Part shown: in pieces, positions 8,065 through 18,792 of the stretch | How the letters are laid out: every line of letters starts with the position of its first letter | Position numbering within the stretch: the first letter of the stretch is position 1 | IMG/VR virus record: IMGVR_UViG_3300025870_000059 | Location: 1-27,066 of that record | Direction: 5' to 3' (one strand) | DNA: 27,066 bases | Origin: a virus | Position numbers and translations under genes: made by a program | Notes under the pieces: generated by a model | Told to the model about the DNA's origin: nothing | Databases searched by the model: none | The model's input: only the letters and a program-made list of their open reading frames with translations

Positions 8065-11000
8065 ATGGCTAGTAAACTAAAACACATTAGAAGTAGTGTA
8101 CCGGGAAGAGTACCTACAGACTCACAGATCGAAACAGGTCAAATTGCAATTAACACTGCTGATGGTAAAATTTTTACCAAAAAGGAAAACGGTGAAATTG
8201 TTGCGCTACAGGCGGTTGATCCAGATTTTGCATCGTCAAGTATTTTCCAAGGCGATACTTTATTAAAAGTATTAGACGCTCAGGACAGTACTAAAGCAAG
8301 TATTACTGCAAGTATAGACGGCGTATCTAAAGTTGTTATCGAAGCAGACGGTACCGAATTTAACGGACCAATTACTGTTAATGCAGCAGAAACATTATTC
8401 TTTAATGATGCTGACGACAACAAATACGTAGGTATACAAGCACCTGATGATGTTAACTTTAGCTATATTATTAAACTTCCACCAGAAGATTCAATTGACC
8501 CTGCTGTACTAACAACAGACGGACAAGGAAACACATTTTGGGGCAGGCCAGATGCGTTTGGCGGAAACAGAGTTTATGTTTCAGACAAATATGGTAATGA
8601 CGAAAACGACGGTACTAGCCAACCAGTTAAGTCAATTACGCGAGCAACACAAATTGCAGCAGATTTATCATATCGTCCAAAAGTAGATCCGGGTAGAGAA
8701 TTCTTTAACGCTAAGAAATTATTGCGTGATAACAAGCCATATATTAAAGAAGAAGCAATTGCGTTTATTGAAGCAAACTTTGTTAACTTTTTTCCAGAGT
8801 TTGATCAAACAGACTTTGGCAATGACGTAGTTAAATTAATTGATGCTGTAACAGAAGATATTGTATTTGCAACAAATTATAAATCAACAGTACTAGCATT
8901 AGAATTAGCTGAAAAGCAAAAAGCATTTGCAACAGACGGCCAAAAAGCAAAATACATTGATTTTATACAATATGTTCTTACTAGAATAGAACTTATTGCG
9001 CCACTTGATGCAGCAACACTTCCTGCTATTAGAACACTATGGGCATCTATTGTTGAAATTATATGGACTGATCTTGACGATGCTCAAGCAATGAGCGAAA
9101 TATACTTTACTGCAAATCCAACTGCAATAACAACACTTACAAATGGTGTTGCTCTTCTAAGAAGAAACAAAGAGTTTATTGCTGAAGAACAGATTGCTTG
9201 GATTGAAGCAGAAATACTTGCTGGTAATTCACCTTTTAACAACGGCTTAACATATTCACAAGCAGTATGGAAAGACTTTTATAATGACTTAATTGATGCA
9301 ATAGCATATGATTTACAGTATAGTGGTAATACTGCTACAATAGCACAGACTGATTGGCTAGCATCTGGTGATGATAATATTACAGGTGTCGAAGCACAAT
9401 ATAGAGAAGCAATTACACATTTAGTAAATTATATTGATGATGTAATCGAAAGCAACACAATATCAGTACCATCGCAATCGTCAGTAGCACAGGTTACTGA
9501 TGCAGCAAATGGTAGTAGTGTTGAATCAGCAGCAGCTATTGCATTGTTAACACAATTAAATGAAAGAACATATCAAGATAATGTTAACTATCCTGTTATA
9601 ATAACTAATCCAGCATACGTTGCTGCTTTTAACTTTGATCCTGGTAATACCGACAGAGGTACAATCCAAGACGAAACAGCAGCCGTTAGACAAAACTCAA
9701 TTATATACTTAGATCAAAAGTATCCTGGTGCATATAAAGAAGTAAAATGTCGTAGAGACACTGGGCTTATTGTAGATGCAGCATATTGGGATATTTTATT
9801 AGGTACTAATTATAATCAAATTACAGCTGGATTATCGTATACTAGAGGTACAAGTGCGTACTTAGGAAATTATCAAAATATCCAAACTGTAGAAAGTTTA
9901 AAACATGCTAAAACGTTAGCAACAGTGCTTACAAATTCTGATGCAGTTGCACAATTCCGTAATGACGAAGCATGGGACGAGGTTGTATACATTATTGAAA
10001 ACGGTGTTACTGAAGACGGGTCAACAAGACCTGTGCAGTATCCATCACCAGTTGGCGTTTCAGAATTTAAAGTTGAAGCCAAGGATGTACTACAAGACAA
10101 AAGAATACTTATTCAAAATAGAGCAATTAGTTGGTTAGCACTTAACTACCCTGCACTTGTGTATGATACTGCAAAATGTCGTAGAGACGTAGGTTATGTA
10201 CTTGACGCATTATGCTACGATATAACATATGGCGGTAACAGTGCTACACATTATAATGCTTCTATGTATTATGAAAATGCTGTTAACCAATTACCACCAG
10301 ATCAAAGAGTAATTACTTCAGCACTATACTCAGAATTAAAAAATTGGGTTGAAGGCGCAATTGCAGGTACTGACTTTACTGAAGCAATTGACGAAGAAGG
10401 TAACCCGATTATTGTTGATCCAACCGATACAGGACCAACTGGTACGCCAACTGAGGAAACTGGAACTGGTACTGGCGGAACCGGCACTGGCGGCGGAACA
10501 CCTACAGCAGCTCCACCAACAGGCGGACCAACTGGCACAGAGCCAACTGGTGAACCACCAGAAGAATTAGATCCATTACTAATTGTAGAAATTCAAAATC
10601 TACAAGCATTAATTGATGTTATCATTGGTGTAATTGATCAAGGACTTACTCAACTACCAAATAAAATTAATCCTGACATAGCATGGGTAACAGGTTCTGT
10701 TACAACAGCAGCAACAAACTTATTAAACGGTGTTTCTGGAATCCAGCAGTCAGTTATTGAATACATTGAAAATAACTTTACTGGATATGTTTATGACCCA
10801 GCCGACTTTACTGCTAAATTAGGTGCATTTATCGATGCAGCAGAACTAGACGTCGGATTAAGTACAAACTATAATTCTGTTACAGCAGGTAGAGCATACA
10901 ATATTGTTGAAGCACCAAATGTATTCATTGACCAGTTACGTGAGTTTTTACTTACTATAACAGATCTTAAAGCAAGAGCATTACTAGTTAGTGATGTAGC

Positions 11001-14000
11001 TGATTTTCCAAATGCAACAACATCTGTTACTAATTCGTTTGATGAAATTATTAATATTATTACAAACGGTAACAGTTCTGCAAATGCGCTAACATTTACT
11101 TCACCAACTGGTGCAACTGACACTGAATATGCTAAAGATCATTTACAACTTAATAGAGAATTTTTACAAGACGAAATTATTGCGTGGTTAGATGTTAACT
11201 ACGGTAGTTTAAGATATATTCCTCGTAAAACTAAAGAAAGAGTTGGATTTGTTGTTGATGCACTAAGCTATGACATATTATACGGCGGAAATAGTGCTAC
11301 AAGATTTGCAGCAGCGGCATACTTCTTTGGTTCAAACGAACTTAGTGGTGCAGAAGCTAATGCAACGGCAGCAGCATATAATAGATTACAAACTGTTGTA
11401 GCACAGATAGTTAGAGGTATTACTGTATCTAAATCATCAGGCAATGCACAAGTACAAGATACATCAACTCAAAATGCTGACGAAGCAACTGGAATTTTAG
11501 TACAAAACTTAGTACAAATTGTTGAAGATACAATTACTAATGGCGACTTGTCAGCATTGCCAGCTGCAATTGAACCGTCCACAGCTTGGAACGTATCAGA
11601 TCTTACAGATGCAGCAACAGGACTTAACAGCACACAATCAGCAATGGTTACAGAATCAATATTCTACTTAAACACTATTACGTTTGATTATAATAGAGCT
11701 ACATGTAAGCGTGATATTGGATTAATTGTTGACGCAGTGGCCTATGACATTGTACTAGGCGGAAATCAAAAGTCAGTAGAAGGCGGACTAAGTTACTTGG
11801 CAATTGCTAAAGTAATGAAGCAACAGTTATTCCAAACATTGAAATCAATTCAATTTACTAGAGACTTATGTGTAGACGGTATTTTAACTAATACAGCATA
11901 TACGCCAACGTATACTAATGTTGCACCATTCCAAAAATTATATACTAACCTTGAGACTCAATCAGCAGTTGCAACCGTTAGAGAACGATTTGACGAATTA
12001 TTATTAGTATTAACTAGACCAGCAAAAACTGCTCCTGAGCTTGTTGGTGTAAGTACTAAACTTAATACTTACAATGCATTACAAAATGCTAAATCTGTAA
12101 TACAAACAGCAACAACACGTTTTATTAAAGGTACATTTAGCGGATTTATTTACAATGTTGCAACGTGTGAACGTGACATTGGTTTAATTATTGATGCAGT
12201 ATGCTATGACTTAATTACAGGATCGTACTTTGCTTCAGCTGTAGCAGGTAGATCGTATGCACGTGGCACAGCAAGTGTTGTAAATGCAGCCCAAAAAGAA
12301 GAAACAGTAGCAGCATTTGGATACGCTAAAGGATTATCACTAGAGTATGCTGATAGTATTGAACAAGCTGAAATAGCACTTCTTTGGGATATTGTTATTG
12401 ATCTTATTAGTACAGGTGTTACTGACAAAGGTAATATTTGGAACAACTTTACATATAATTCTGTTAAGTGTGCAAGAGATACTGAATACCTTGTAGATGC
12501 AGTACGTCTTGATGCTATCTTTAACAGTAATTATAGATCAGTTGCAAGTGCAAAACGTTATCTAAGTGGCACAGGCATTGTTGTAACGTCTAGTCAAAAG
12601 CCTCAAACTGCTGCGGCGTTTGGCGAAGCTAAGGTATTAACAGCAGCAATTCTTAGTGATGCTACGTTAATTTCACGCTCAAATGCGCTTTGGGACGAAA
12701 TTATTGATATAGTTCAAAATGGCGAAGACGCAGTAGATGCATATAGCTTCCCAACACCAACTGGCGGCGCAAGTAATGCTAGTGATTCTGGTTACGCAAA
12801 TGCAGCAGCACAATTAATTGCTAACAAAACATTTATGCAAAAAGAAGTTAGTGCATGGATTGCTGGACAAATAGGTGCATCGCAACCTCCGTTTACATCA
12901 GACTTTGTATATGATACAGAGAAGTGTGAAAGAGACATTGGATTGCTTGTTGACGCACTTGTTTATGATATTACATACGGCGGCAACTTACAAACTTATG
13001 ACGCAGCAAATGCTTACTATAAAGATGGTGTAGCGCAATATGGCACAGACGAAAAAGATGAAACTATTGCTGCATACACTCGATTAAAAACTATTGCAGA
13101 ACAAGTTATTATTGAAACAGCAGTTGTTGTATCAGCAGGAAACCAAGAAACGCAAGATACATCAGGTACAGCAGGTAGTGCAACAGCAGGAAACCAAGCT
13201 GAAGCATTAGTTCAACAACTTATAGATACATTGACTAATGACGGCACATTGCCAGTTAGATCAGAGCCTGATATTAGTTGGACAAGTGGTACATTCCAAA
13301 CACAATATGCTTCACTTGGAACAGCAGGTCAGCAAAGTGTATCAGCAGACGTTATTACTTGGATTGATAATAACATTGCAAATGCATTCCCAAGTAACAA
13401 CTACACACCAGCAGATGCTGCAACGTCAGTGTCTACTTTCCAAACTAATAAAGCGACTTATATATCGTCGGTAACTAGTTGGATTGCAACAAACTATCCT
13501 GATTTAACTTATGATAGTGCAACGTGTGAAAGAGATACAGGATTCTTAATTGACGCAATAAGTCATGATCTTATGTATAACGGTAACGTACAGTCGTACA
13601 TTGCAGCTGATGCATATTATAGCTTTGGTGTATTACAATTAGGCAGTGTTGCTGAAAAAGAAGCTACAGTAGCAGCATATACATATTTAAGAAACTTAAT
13701 GATTGCAGATTCAACTGGTGCTGACACAGGCACGAGAATAACATCATTATTTACTGATGTGTTTATAATTATTAATGAAGGTGATATACCAGATATTGTT
13801 GAAGCAAGATTTGATATTATTCCAATTACTGTTGCAGTGTCAGCAGGTGACTTTTATGTTAACAACCCAATTATTGTTCCAGACTTTGTTACTATTGTTG
13901 GTGATTCAATTCGTTCAGTTGTTATTAGACCACTTAACGCTGGTAAGGATATGTTCCGTACACGTAATGGTACATATATCTTTGGTGTAACGTTTAAAGA

Positions 14001-17000
14001 TGCACTAGACGAAAACAATATTCCAACATATACGTTTGATTTTGCATTAGCATTTGATGATCCAGCTGATACATCAGTTGATAGAACTGATTATTTTGGT
14101 ATTGGTAATACTAAACCAATTATTACAACTTCACCATATATCCAGAACTGTTCAATTATATCGTTCTTAGGTGCAAACGGTGCAAAGGTTGATGGTAGTA
14201 AAATTACTACTCCAAACATTCCAAAAATACTTGAAGAAGTTGAAACTCCAGTTAGCTTCGGAGACGGCATACCAGAACAAGGTAAGTCAATGGTTTCGAA
14301 CGCATTTACTACATTATCGTTTGGTGGTACAGGTTGGTTAGTAATTAACGATGCTTATGCACAGATTGTTAGTTGTTTCCAAATCTTCATGCTTAACGGT
14401 AGTTACTGTCAGTCAGGTGGTTACTTATCAATTACTAACTCAGCTTCAAACTTTGGTTTGTATGCACTACGTGCAAGTGGTTATTCACAAAATGCATTCT
14501 TGTTTGATAGAGGAACAATTGTTTCAAGTGGATTCGACGGCGGCAATACATTTACAAGTATTGGTACAGGTCGTTCACCAATTGAACAATTTGTTATTAG
14601 AATTAGAGATAAGGACGATAACACTGATATTACAGCAGATTACAAACAAGCAACTACTGAAGTATCATTTGACGCAACTAATATAGATGCTGCTACAAAC
14701 ATTATTACTATTATAGATCATGGATTTACAAATAATCAAGCAGTATATTATAATAGTAACAGTAATGAAGATATTCCAGGATTATTAGATCAAGGACAGT
14801 ACTACGTAAACATTATTGATACAGACACATTTAGACTGTTTAATGATAACTCTTTAACATTTGCAACTGAAGTTTCTCCAGGTACTGGAACACATTCATT
14901 TACATTAAATGCAGAAGAATTTACTGTTAAAGGTATATTAAATGAGCATAACAACTATCAAACACTTGTTCTAACAGACGGACAAAGTTTATCAATTAAT
15001 AGCTTTAATACAGGTGATGCACTATTAGGTAGTACTGCTAGTTTTGAAAATACTGCATATGTACTTGATTGGGACCATTTAACTAGAACCCTTATTGTTT
15101 CTAACGAAGGTACTAACGTTGGTGCAGATGAACCAATTACAGTACGTTTTGAAGAAACGTCAACAATTACACAAGTTGCAGGAGCACTTATTTCTCCAGC
15201 ATACACAATTGAATCAGCTGTAGCAAGAACTGATTACTGGACAGCAACATTTACTGTTGACTCAACAGTACCTGACAACAGTATACAAAATCCAAGTCAG
15301 GCAGTAAGTAACAAGATTAGTTTCCACAGACCTTCAATTGTTAACAGTTCATCACATACTTGGGAATATTCAGGTTCGGGTGTTGACTATAACGCACTAC
15401 CTCAAAACGGCGGTAAGAGCCAAGGTACAGAGTTTGAGCAATATTCAGAACTACCAGGACGAGTTTACGCTTCAGGTACTAACGAACTTGGTGACTTTAA
15501 AGTTGGTTCGTTTATTGTTGCTGAAAACAAGTCAGGTGAAATTGCGTTTAATGCAAGAGTTACAGTTGGCGAACTTGCTGTATTACGTTTGAGCTTATCA
15601 GATGTTAATATTGAGGAGTTCTCCACAGACGTAGGCTTGGGTGATAATGAAATTGGCGGCGCCAAAGATACTCGTGTATCAACTCAGCTTGCTATACGTA
15701 GCTTTGTTGCTAATAGACTTGGTAACGTACTAGATAAGAACGTTAGTTCTAACGCAGTACCAGGTGCTGTTGTACAGTTAAACTCAGCAGGACAAATCAA
15801 CGCAGACTTATTACCACCAGCACGTGGTATTACAACATACAATGTTGATGAGTGGGAAGGTAGATTAAGACTTTCAGAACGTGTTCCACCAGTTGAAGTA
15901 ATTGCAGGTGATAACGCAAGTGAAACATATGATCAAGCAATTATTGTAGTATCCAACAACATAACAGCTAACAAAGGTGATGAAATTACCCAGGTTGGTA
16001 ATGCTGGAGCATTTGGTTATAACCAAAATACAATTATTGGTAATACGGTTATAACATTAGCAGACGTTACTGGTACATTTAACACTACAGGCGAGCTTGA
16101 AGTTAATGGTGTTGCGCAGTCAGGTGTTATTCCAACTACTGTTAACGCAACAGAAGAAATTGTTGACAACTACTTTATGAAGAGTGACACTATTAGTCAG
16201 TACTTAGTACTTGAAGATGGCGTCACATATGACTTTACTGGCATTACTGAAGTAATTGGTGCTAACGCAGGCGCACAAGGTGATATTACAGCAGGACCAA
16301 CATATGGTAACATTGCATCACTTAACTATGCAACATTTACAGCAGGTACTGGCTATACTCCATCTACAGGAACAGCAGCATACAAAGACGTTACGTTAAC
16401 AGGCGGCACAGGTTCAGGTGCAGTTGGTGATGTTATTGTCACAGGTGGCGTAGTTGAAAGTGTTCAGCTAACAGCAAGTGGAACAGGCTATACAGCAGGT
16501 GACACACTAAGTGCAGCAGCGTCAGCTATTGGCGGAACTGGTGCAGGCTTTAGTATTAACATTGCTACAGTACAAACTAGATTGTTTATTGATCTATCAG
16601 GCGGCTTTACTAAGTTTAGTGCTAATGAAGGTTCACCAGATTACATACAAGATGCTAATGCAACTGTTAAAACTATTGCAGATGTAACAGCAACTACAAA
16701 TGTTATTGCTAACGGTGCTGATATTGGCGCAGGCGGTGATATTGACTACTTAAACAGTGAATTTGAAGTTACAGGACACGGTCTTGTAAGTGGTGAAGCT
16801 GTTAAGTATAGCAGAAATGGTAACCCAGTAATAGGTAACTTAGTTGATGGCGAAACATACTTTGTTAAAGTAATAGATATAGATACATTTGAACTTTACG
16901 CAAACTATGCATTTACATCAGGCTCACAGATACTATTAGGTGGTTCAACATCAGGTAACCATGTATTTGCACATGATGTAATATCAGTTGATAACGATAT

Positions 17001-18753
17001 TTTCAACATTCCATCACACACGTTTGCTACAGGTGATATTGTAAGATTAAGTGCTAGTGATGCACCAGCTGGGTTATTAGACCAAACAACTTACTTTGTT
17101 GGTAGTGTAACAACTAATACATTTACGTTACATGAACAAGGCGGTGATGCATTAGCAAGTACAAACGGTGTATCGCTAAATGCAGTTGATTTAACTGACA
17201 CTGGTACAGGTTCAATTACACTTACACTACAAAACGTTGCTATTGTTGGAACAGTAAACACAAGTTCAACAACACTTAATAACTGGGGTATACTTGCTTC
17301 AAGTAGCTTCGATGCAAGTGCAATTGTTTCGGGTGTTATTGATCCTTCGAGATTGGCACCAGAAGGAAGTGCAACAGATCAGTCGTTCTTAAGACTGCTT
17401 AACGGTAACAGTGCTTGGGTACTAGCAGTACAGAATATTAGACCAACAGCAGATAGTCCAATATCTGTAACTGGCGACTTCTTTACTGATCCAGATGATG
17501 GACTTAACAAGTACTATTCAGAACTAGCATTAGATGTTTCAAGAGCTGATGATGCAGGTGGCGATACTAACTATACTAACTTGGGTGTTGTAGGAACTAA
17601 TAAACTACAGTTTACTACATCCAATGGACAAGTTAGCATTAAGAGTGGTGTTGTTGATGCAGGATTCTTAGGCGGACAAGCAGGTAACTATTATACTAAC
17701 CCAGCTAACTTGTCAAGCAGTGTACCAACTAATAAAGGTGGTACAGGACTAGCAAGTTTCACAGCAGGTGACTTGATTTACTCAGGTGCAACTGATAGTT
17801 TAACTAACTTATCAATTGGTCCTAATAACTCAGTATTGTTTAGTGACGGAGCTGTTCCACAGTGGACAACATCACCAACATTCGGTGGTGCGTTAACAAT
17901 TGGTGGTATTGCTGCTGTTAACAGTACATCGGCAGCTACAAGCGCAACAACAGGTGCGCTACGTGTTGCAGGCGGTGTAGGTATTGGCGGAGACGTTTAT
18001 CACACTGGTACGCTTAACACTGAAAAACTAAATGTTATTAACACAGATCCAAGTAATAATGTTGCTCTAGCTGTTAGATCTAGTTTACAATTCCAAGCAG
18101 TTGACGGCATTCAGCAAATTACTGCTAGAATGGATCAACCAGCAGGTGGTTTACGATTTGACGGTGCAGCTGGACAGTTGTTTACAATTACAGATACACT
18201 AGTTGGTACTGTGTTCTCAGTAAACAATGATACTAAAACATTATTAGAAGGTAATGACGTCAACGAACTTATTGCAGTTCCTGCAAGTAACAGTTATTTA
18301 CTAGTTGGTCAAACATCAAACGACGGTGTTAGCAGACTACAAGTTACAGGACAGTCAGTATTTAACGGTAACGTAAATATTACTGGCACAATGACTGCTG
18401 CTGCTAAGAGCTTCCTTATTACGCATCCAGCTAAGCCAGGACATAAATTACAATACGGTTCACTTGAATCACCATATCATGGTGTAAGATTAACTGGTGA
18501 AGGAGTTGTAAAGAATGGTACAGCAACTATTGAGCTACCTGACTATATCCATGCACTATGCCGCGAAGAAGGAGTTAATGTACAATTAACTAATATCAAA
18601 CACGGACAGGTATTATGGGTAGAATCAGTTGATATTGCTAATAACCAAGTTGAAGTTAGAACTGAAAATACTGATGGTAACTTTAAGTTTTACTGGAGCT
18701 TCACAGCAGTCAGAAAAGATGTTCCGCCACTAGCAACGGAGTATAAGTACTAA
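8065..18753 (+). CDS. Giant multidomain tail fibre (3562 aa) with split beta-helix and 11 Cys/Arg-Asp repeats
   Basis: The N-terminus (LKHIRSSVPGRVPTDSQIETGQIAINTADGKIFTKK, split here for length only) matches the usual phage fibre attachment region. Residues about 170-205 (NRVYVSDKYGNDENDGTSQP...SITRATQIAA) look like the start of a pectin-lyase-like beta-helix. Residues about 210-1880 carry 11 repeats with CxRDxGxxVDA and YDIxxGGN. A Pro/Thr/Gly linker lies at about 782-834. The beta-helix resumes at about 1912-2180 (VSAGDFYVNNPIIVPDFVTI, VGDSIRSVVIRP, ITTSPYIQNCSI). Next comes a LGDFKVGSF module (about 2475), as in the fibre at the left edge, then many beta-rich receptor-type segments. The end (KSFLITHPAKPGHKLQYGSL, ELPDYIHAL) is a C-terminal domain I know from many fibre proteins, but not its function. 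The overall plan resembles large structural proteins of marine T4-like phages. No catalytic residues can be assigned, so depolymerase activity is only a possibility. Confidence 0.88.
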   Translation: MASKLKHIRSSVPGRVPTDSQIETGQIAINTADGKIFTKKENGEIVALQAVDPDFASSSIFQGDTLLKVLDAQDSTKASITASIDGVSKVVIEADGTEFNGPITVNAAETLFFNDADDNKYVGIQAPDDVNFSYIIKLPPEDSIDPAVLTTDGQGNTFWGRPDAFGGNRVYVSDKYGNDENDGTSQPVKSITRATQIAADLSYRPKVDPGREFFNAKKLLRDNKPYIKEEAIAFIEANFVNFFPEFDQTDFGNDVVKLIDAVTEDIVFATNYKSTVLALELAEKQKAFATDGQKAKYIDFIQYVLTRIELIAPLDAATLPAIRTLWASIVEIIWTDLDDAQAMSEIYFTANPTAITTLTNGVALLRRNKEFIAEEQIAWIEAEILAGNSPFNNGLTYSQAVWKDFYNDLIDAIAYDLQYSGNTATIAQTDWLASGDDNITGVEAQYREAITHLVNYIDDVIESNTISVPSQSSVAQVTDAANGSSVESAAAIALLTQLNERTYQDNVNYPVIITNPAYVAAFNFDPGNTDRGTIQDETAAVRQNSIIYLDQKYPGAYKEVKCRRDTGLIVDAAYWDILLGTNYNQITAGLSYTRGTSAYLGNYQNIQTVESLKHAKTLATVLTNSDAVAQFRNDEAWDEVVYIIENGVTEDGSTRPVQYPSPVGVSEFKVEAKDVLQDKRILIQNRAISWLALNYPALVYDTAKCRRDVGYVLDALCYDITYGGNSATHYNASMYYENAVNQLPPDQRVITSALYSELKNWVEGAIAGTDFTEAIDEEGNPIIVDPTDTGPTGTPTEETGTGTGGTGTGGGTPTAAPPTGGPTGTEPTGEPPEELDPLLIVEIQNLQALIDVIIGVIDQGLTQLPNKINPDIAWVTGSVTTAATNLLNGVSGIQQSVIEYIENNFTGYVYDPADFTAKLGAFIDAAELDVGLSTNYNSVTAGRAYNIVEAPNVFIDQLREFLLTITDLKARALLVSDVADFPNATTSVTNSFDEIINIITNGNSSANALTFTSPTGATDTEYAKDHLQLNREFLQDEIIAWLDVNYGSLRYIPRKTKERVGFVVDALSYDILYGGNSATRFAAAAYFFGSNELSGAEANATAAAYNRLQTVVAQIVRGITVSKSSGNAQVQDTSTQNADEATGILVQNLVQIVEDTITNGDLSALPAAIEPSTAWNVSDLTDAATGLNSTQSAMVTESIFYLNTITFDYNRATCKRDIGLIVDAVAYDIVLGGNQKSVEGGLSYLAIAKVMKQQLFQTLKSIQFTRDLCVDGILTNTAYTPTYTNVAPFQKLYTNLETQSAVATVRERFDELLLVLTRPAKTAPELVGVSTKLNTYNALQNAKSVIQTATTRFIKGTFSGFIYNVATCERDIGLIIDAVCYDLITGSYFASAVAGRSYARGTASVVNAAQKEETVAAFGYAKGLSLEYADSIEQAEIALLWDIVIDLISTGVTDKGNIWNNFTYNSVKCARDTEYLVDAVRLDAIFNSNYRSVASAKRYLSGTGIVVTSSQKPQTAAAFGEAKVLTAAILSDATLISRSNALWDEIIDIVQNGEDAVDAYSFPTPTGGASNASDSGYANAAAQLIANKTFMQKEVSAWIAGQIGASQPPFTSDFVYDTEKCERDIGLLVDALVYDITYGGNLQTYDAANAYYKDGVAQYGTDEKDETIAAYTRLKTIAEQVIIETAVVVSAGNQETQDTSGTAGSATAGNQAEALVQQLIDTLTNDGTLPVRSEPDISWTSGTFQTQYASLGTAGQQSVSADVITWIDNNIANAFPSNNYTPADAATSVSTFQTNKATYISSVTSWIATNYPDLTYDSATCERDTGFLIDAISHDLMYNGNVQSYIAADAYYSFGVLQLGSVAEKEATVAAYTYLRNLMIADSTGADTGTRITSLFTDVFIIINEGDIPDIVEARFDIIPITVAVSAGDFYVNNPIIVPDFVTIVGDSIRSVVIRPLNAGKDMFRTRNGTYIFGVTFKDALDENNIPTYTFDFALAFDDPADTSVDRTDYFGIGNTKPIITTSPYIQNCSIISFLGANGAKVDGSKITTPNIPKILEEVETPVSFGDGIPEQGKSMVSNAFTTLSFGGTGWLVINDAYAQIVSCFQIFMLNGSYCQSGGYLSITNSASNFGLYALRASGYSQNAFLFDRGTIVSSGFDGGNTFTSIGTGRSPIEQFVIRIRDKDDNTDITADYKQATTEVSFDATNIDAATNIITIIDHGFTNNQAVYYNSNSNEDIPGLLDQGQYYVNIIDTDTFRLFNDNSLTFATEVSPGTGTHSFTLNAEEFTVKGILNEHNNYQTLVLTDGQSLSINSFNTGDALLGSTASFENTAYVLDWDHLTRTLIVSNEGTNVGADEPITVRFEETSTITQVAGALISPAYTIESAVARTDYWTATFTVDSTVPDNSIQNPSQAVSNKISFHRPSIVNSSSHTWEYSGSGVDYNALPQNGGKSQGTEFEQYSELPGRVYASGTNELGDFKVGSFIVAENKSGEIAFNARVTVGELAVLRLSLSDVNIEEFSTDVGLGDNEIGGAKDTRVSTQLAIRSFVANRLGNVLDKNVSSNAVPGAVVQLNSAGQINADLLPPARGITTYNVDEWEGRLRLSERVPPVEVIAGDNASETYDQAIIVVSNNITANKGDEITQVGNAGAFGYNQNTIIGNTVITLADVTGTFNTTGELEVNGVAQSGVIPTTVNATEEIVDNYFMKSDTISQYLVLEDGVTYDFTGITEVIGANAGAQGDITAGPTYGNIASLNYATFTAGTGYTPSTGTAAYKDVTLTGGTGSGAVGDVIVTGGVVESVQLTASGTGYTAGDTLSAAASAIGGTGAGFSINIATVQTRLFIDLSGGFTKFSANEGSPDYIQDANATVKTIADVTATTNVIANGADIGAGGDIDYLNSEFEVTGHGLVSGEAVKYSRNGNPVIGNLVDGETYFVKVIDIDTFELYANYAFTSGSQILLGGSTSGNHVFAHDVISVDNDIFNIPSHTFATGDIVRLSASDAPAGLLDQTTYFVGSVTTNTFTLHEQGGDALASTNGVSLNAVDLTDTGTGSITLTLQNVAIVGTVNTSSTTLNNWGILASSSFDASAIVSGVIDPSRLAPEGSATDQSFLRLLNGNSAWVLAVQNIRPTADSPISVTGDFFTDPDDGLNKYYSELALDVSRADDAGGDTNYTNLGVVGTNKLQFTTSNGQVSIKSGVVDAGFLGGQAGNYYTNPANLSSSVPTNKGGTGLASFTAGDLIYSGATDSLTNLSIGPNNSVLFSDGAVPQWTTSPTFGGALTIGGIAAVNSTSAATSATTGALRVAGGVGIGGDVYHTGTLNTEKLNVINTDPSNNVALAVRSSLQFQAVDGIQQITARMDQPAGGLRFDGAAGQLFTITDTLVGTVFSVNNDTKTLLEGNDVNELIAVPASNSYLLVGQTSNDGVSRLQVTGQSVFNGNVNITGTMTAAAKSFLITHPAKPGHKLQYGSLESPYHGVRLTGEGVVKNGTATIELPDYIHALCREEGVNVQLTNIKHGQVLWVESVDIANNQVEVRTENTDGNFKFYWSFTAVRKDVPPLATEYKY
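8800..13640 (+). repeat. Eleven diverged Cys/Arg-Asp repeats within the giant fibre
   Basis: The unit core, C(E/K/R)RDxGxxVDAxxYD followed by (I/L)xxGGN, is centred near 8814, 9268, 9745, 10171, 10801, 11221, 11701, 12163, 12466, 12922 and 13522. The first, second and fifth copies have lost the Cys-Arg-Asp signature, and the sixth has KERVG in place of CERDIG. Each core is usually preceded by an N..FI..E...WI segment and followed by an alanine/tyrosine-rich helical stretch. Spacing is irregular, about 100-210 residues. Confidence 0.85.
10410..10565 (+). repeat. Low-complexity Pro/Thr/Gly linker in the giant fibre
   Basis: Encodes a chain of PT, GT and GG steps (PTDTGPTGTPTEE, GTGTGGTGTGGGTP, TGGPTGTEPTGEPPEE). 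It separates the fourth and fifth Cys/Arg-Asp repeats. DNA here is richer in GGC/ACT triplet repeats than its surroundings. It looks like a flexible or extended hinge. Confidence 0.8.
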
Positions 18754-18792
18754 TGATAAAGCAATATAAATTGTTAAAAGGAGACATTTAAA

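Noticed and set aside
13800-14600. Polysaccharide depolymerase/lyase assignment for the beta-helix of the giant fibre
   Set aside because: The beta-helix pattern is visible but no catalytic residue set can be identified, so enzymatic function is not supported.
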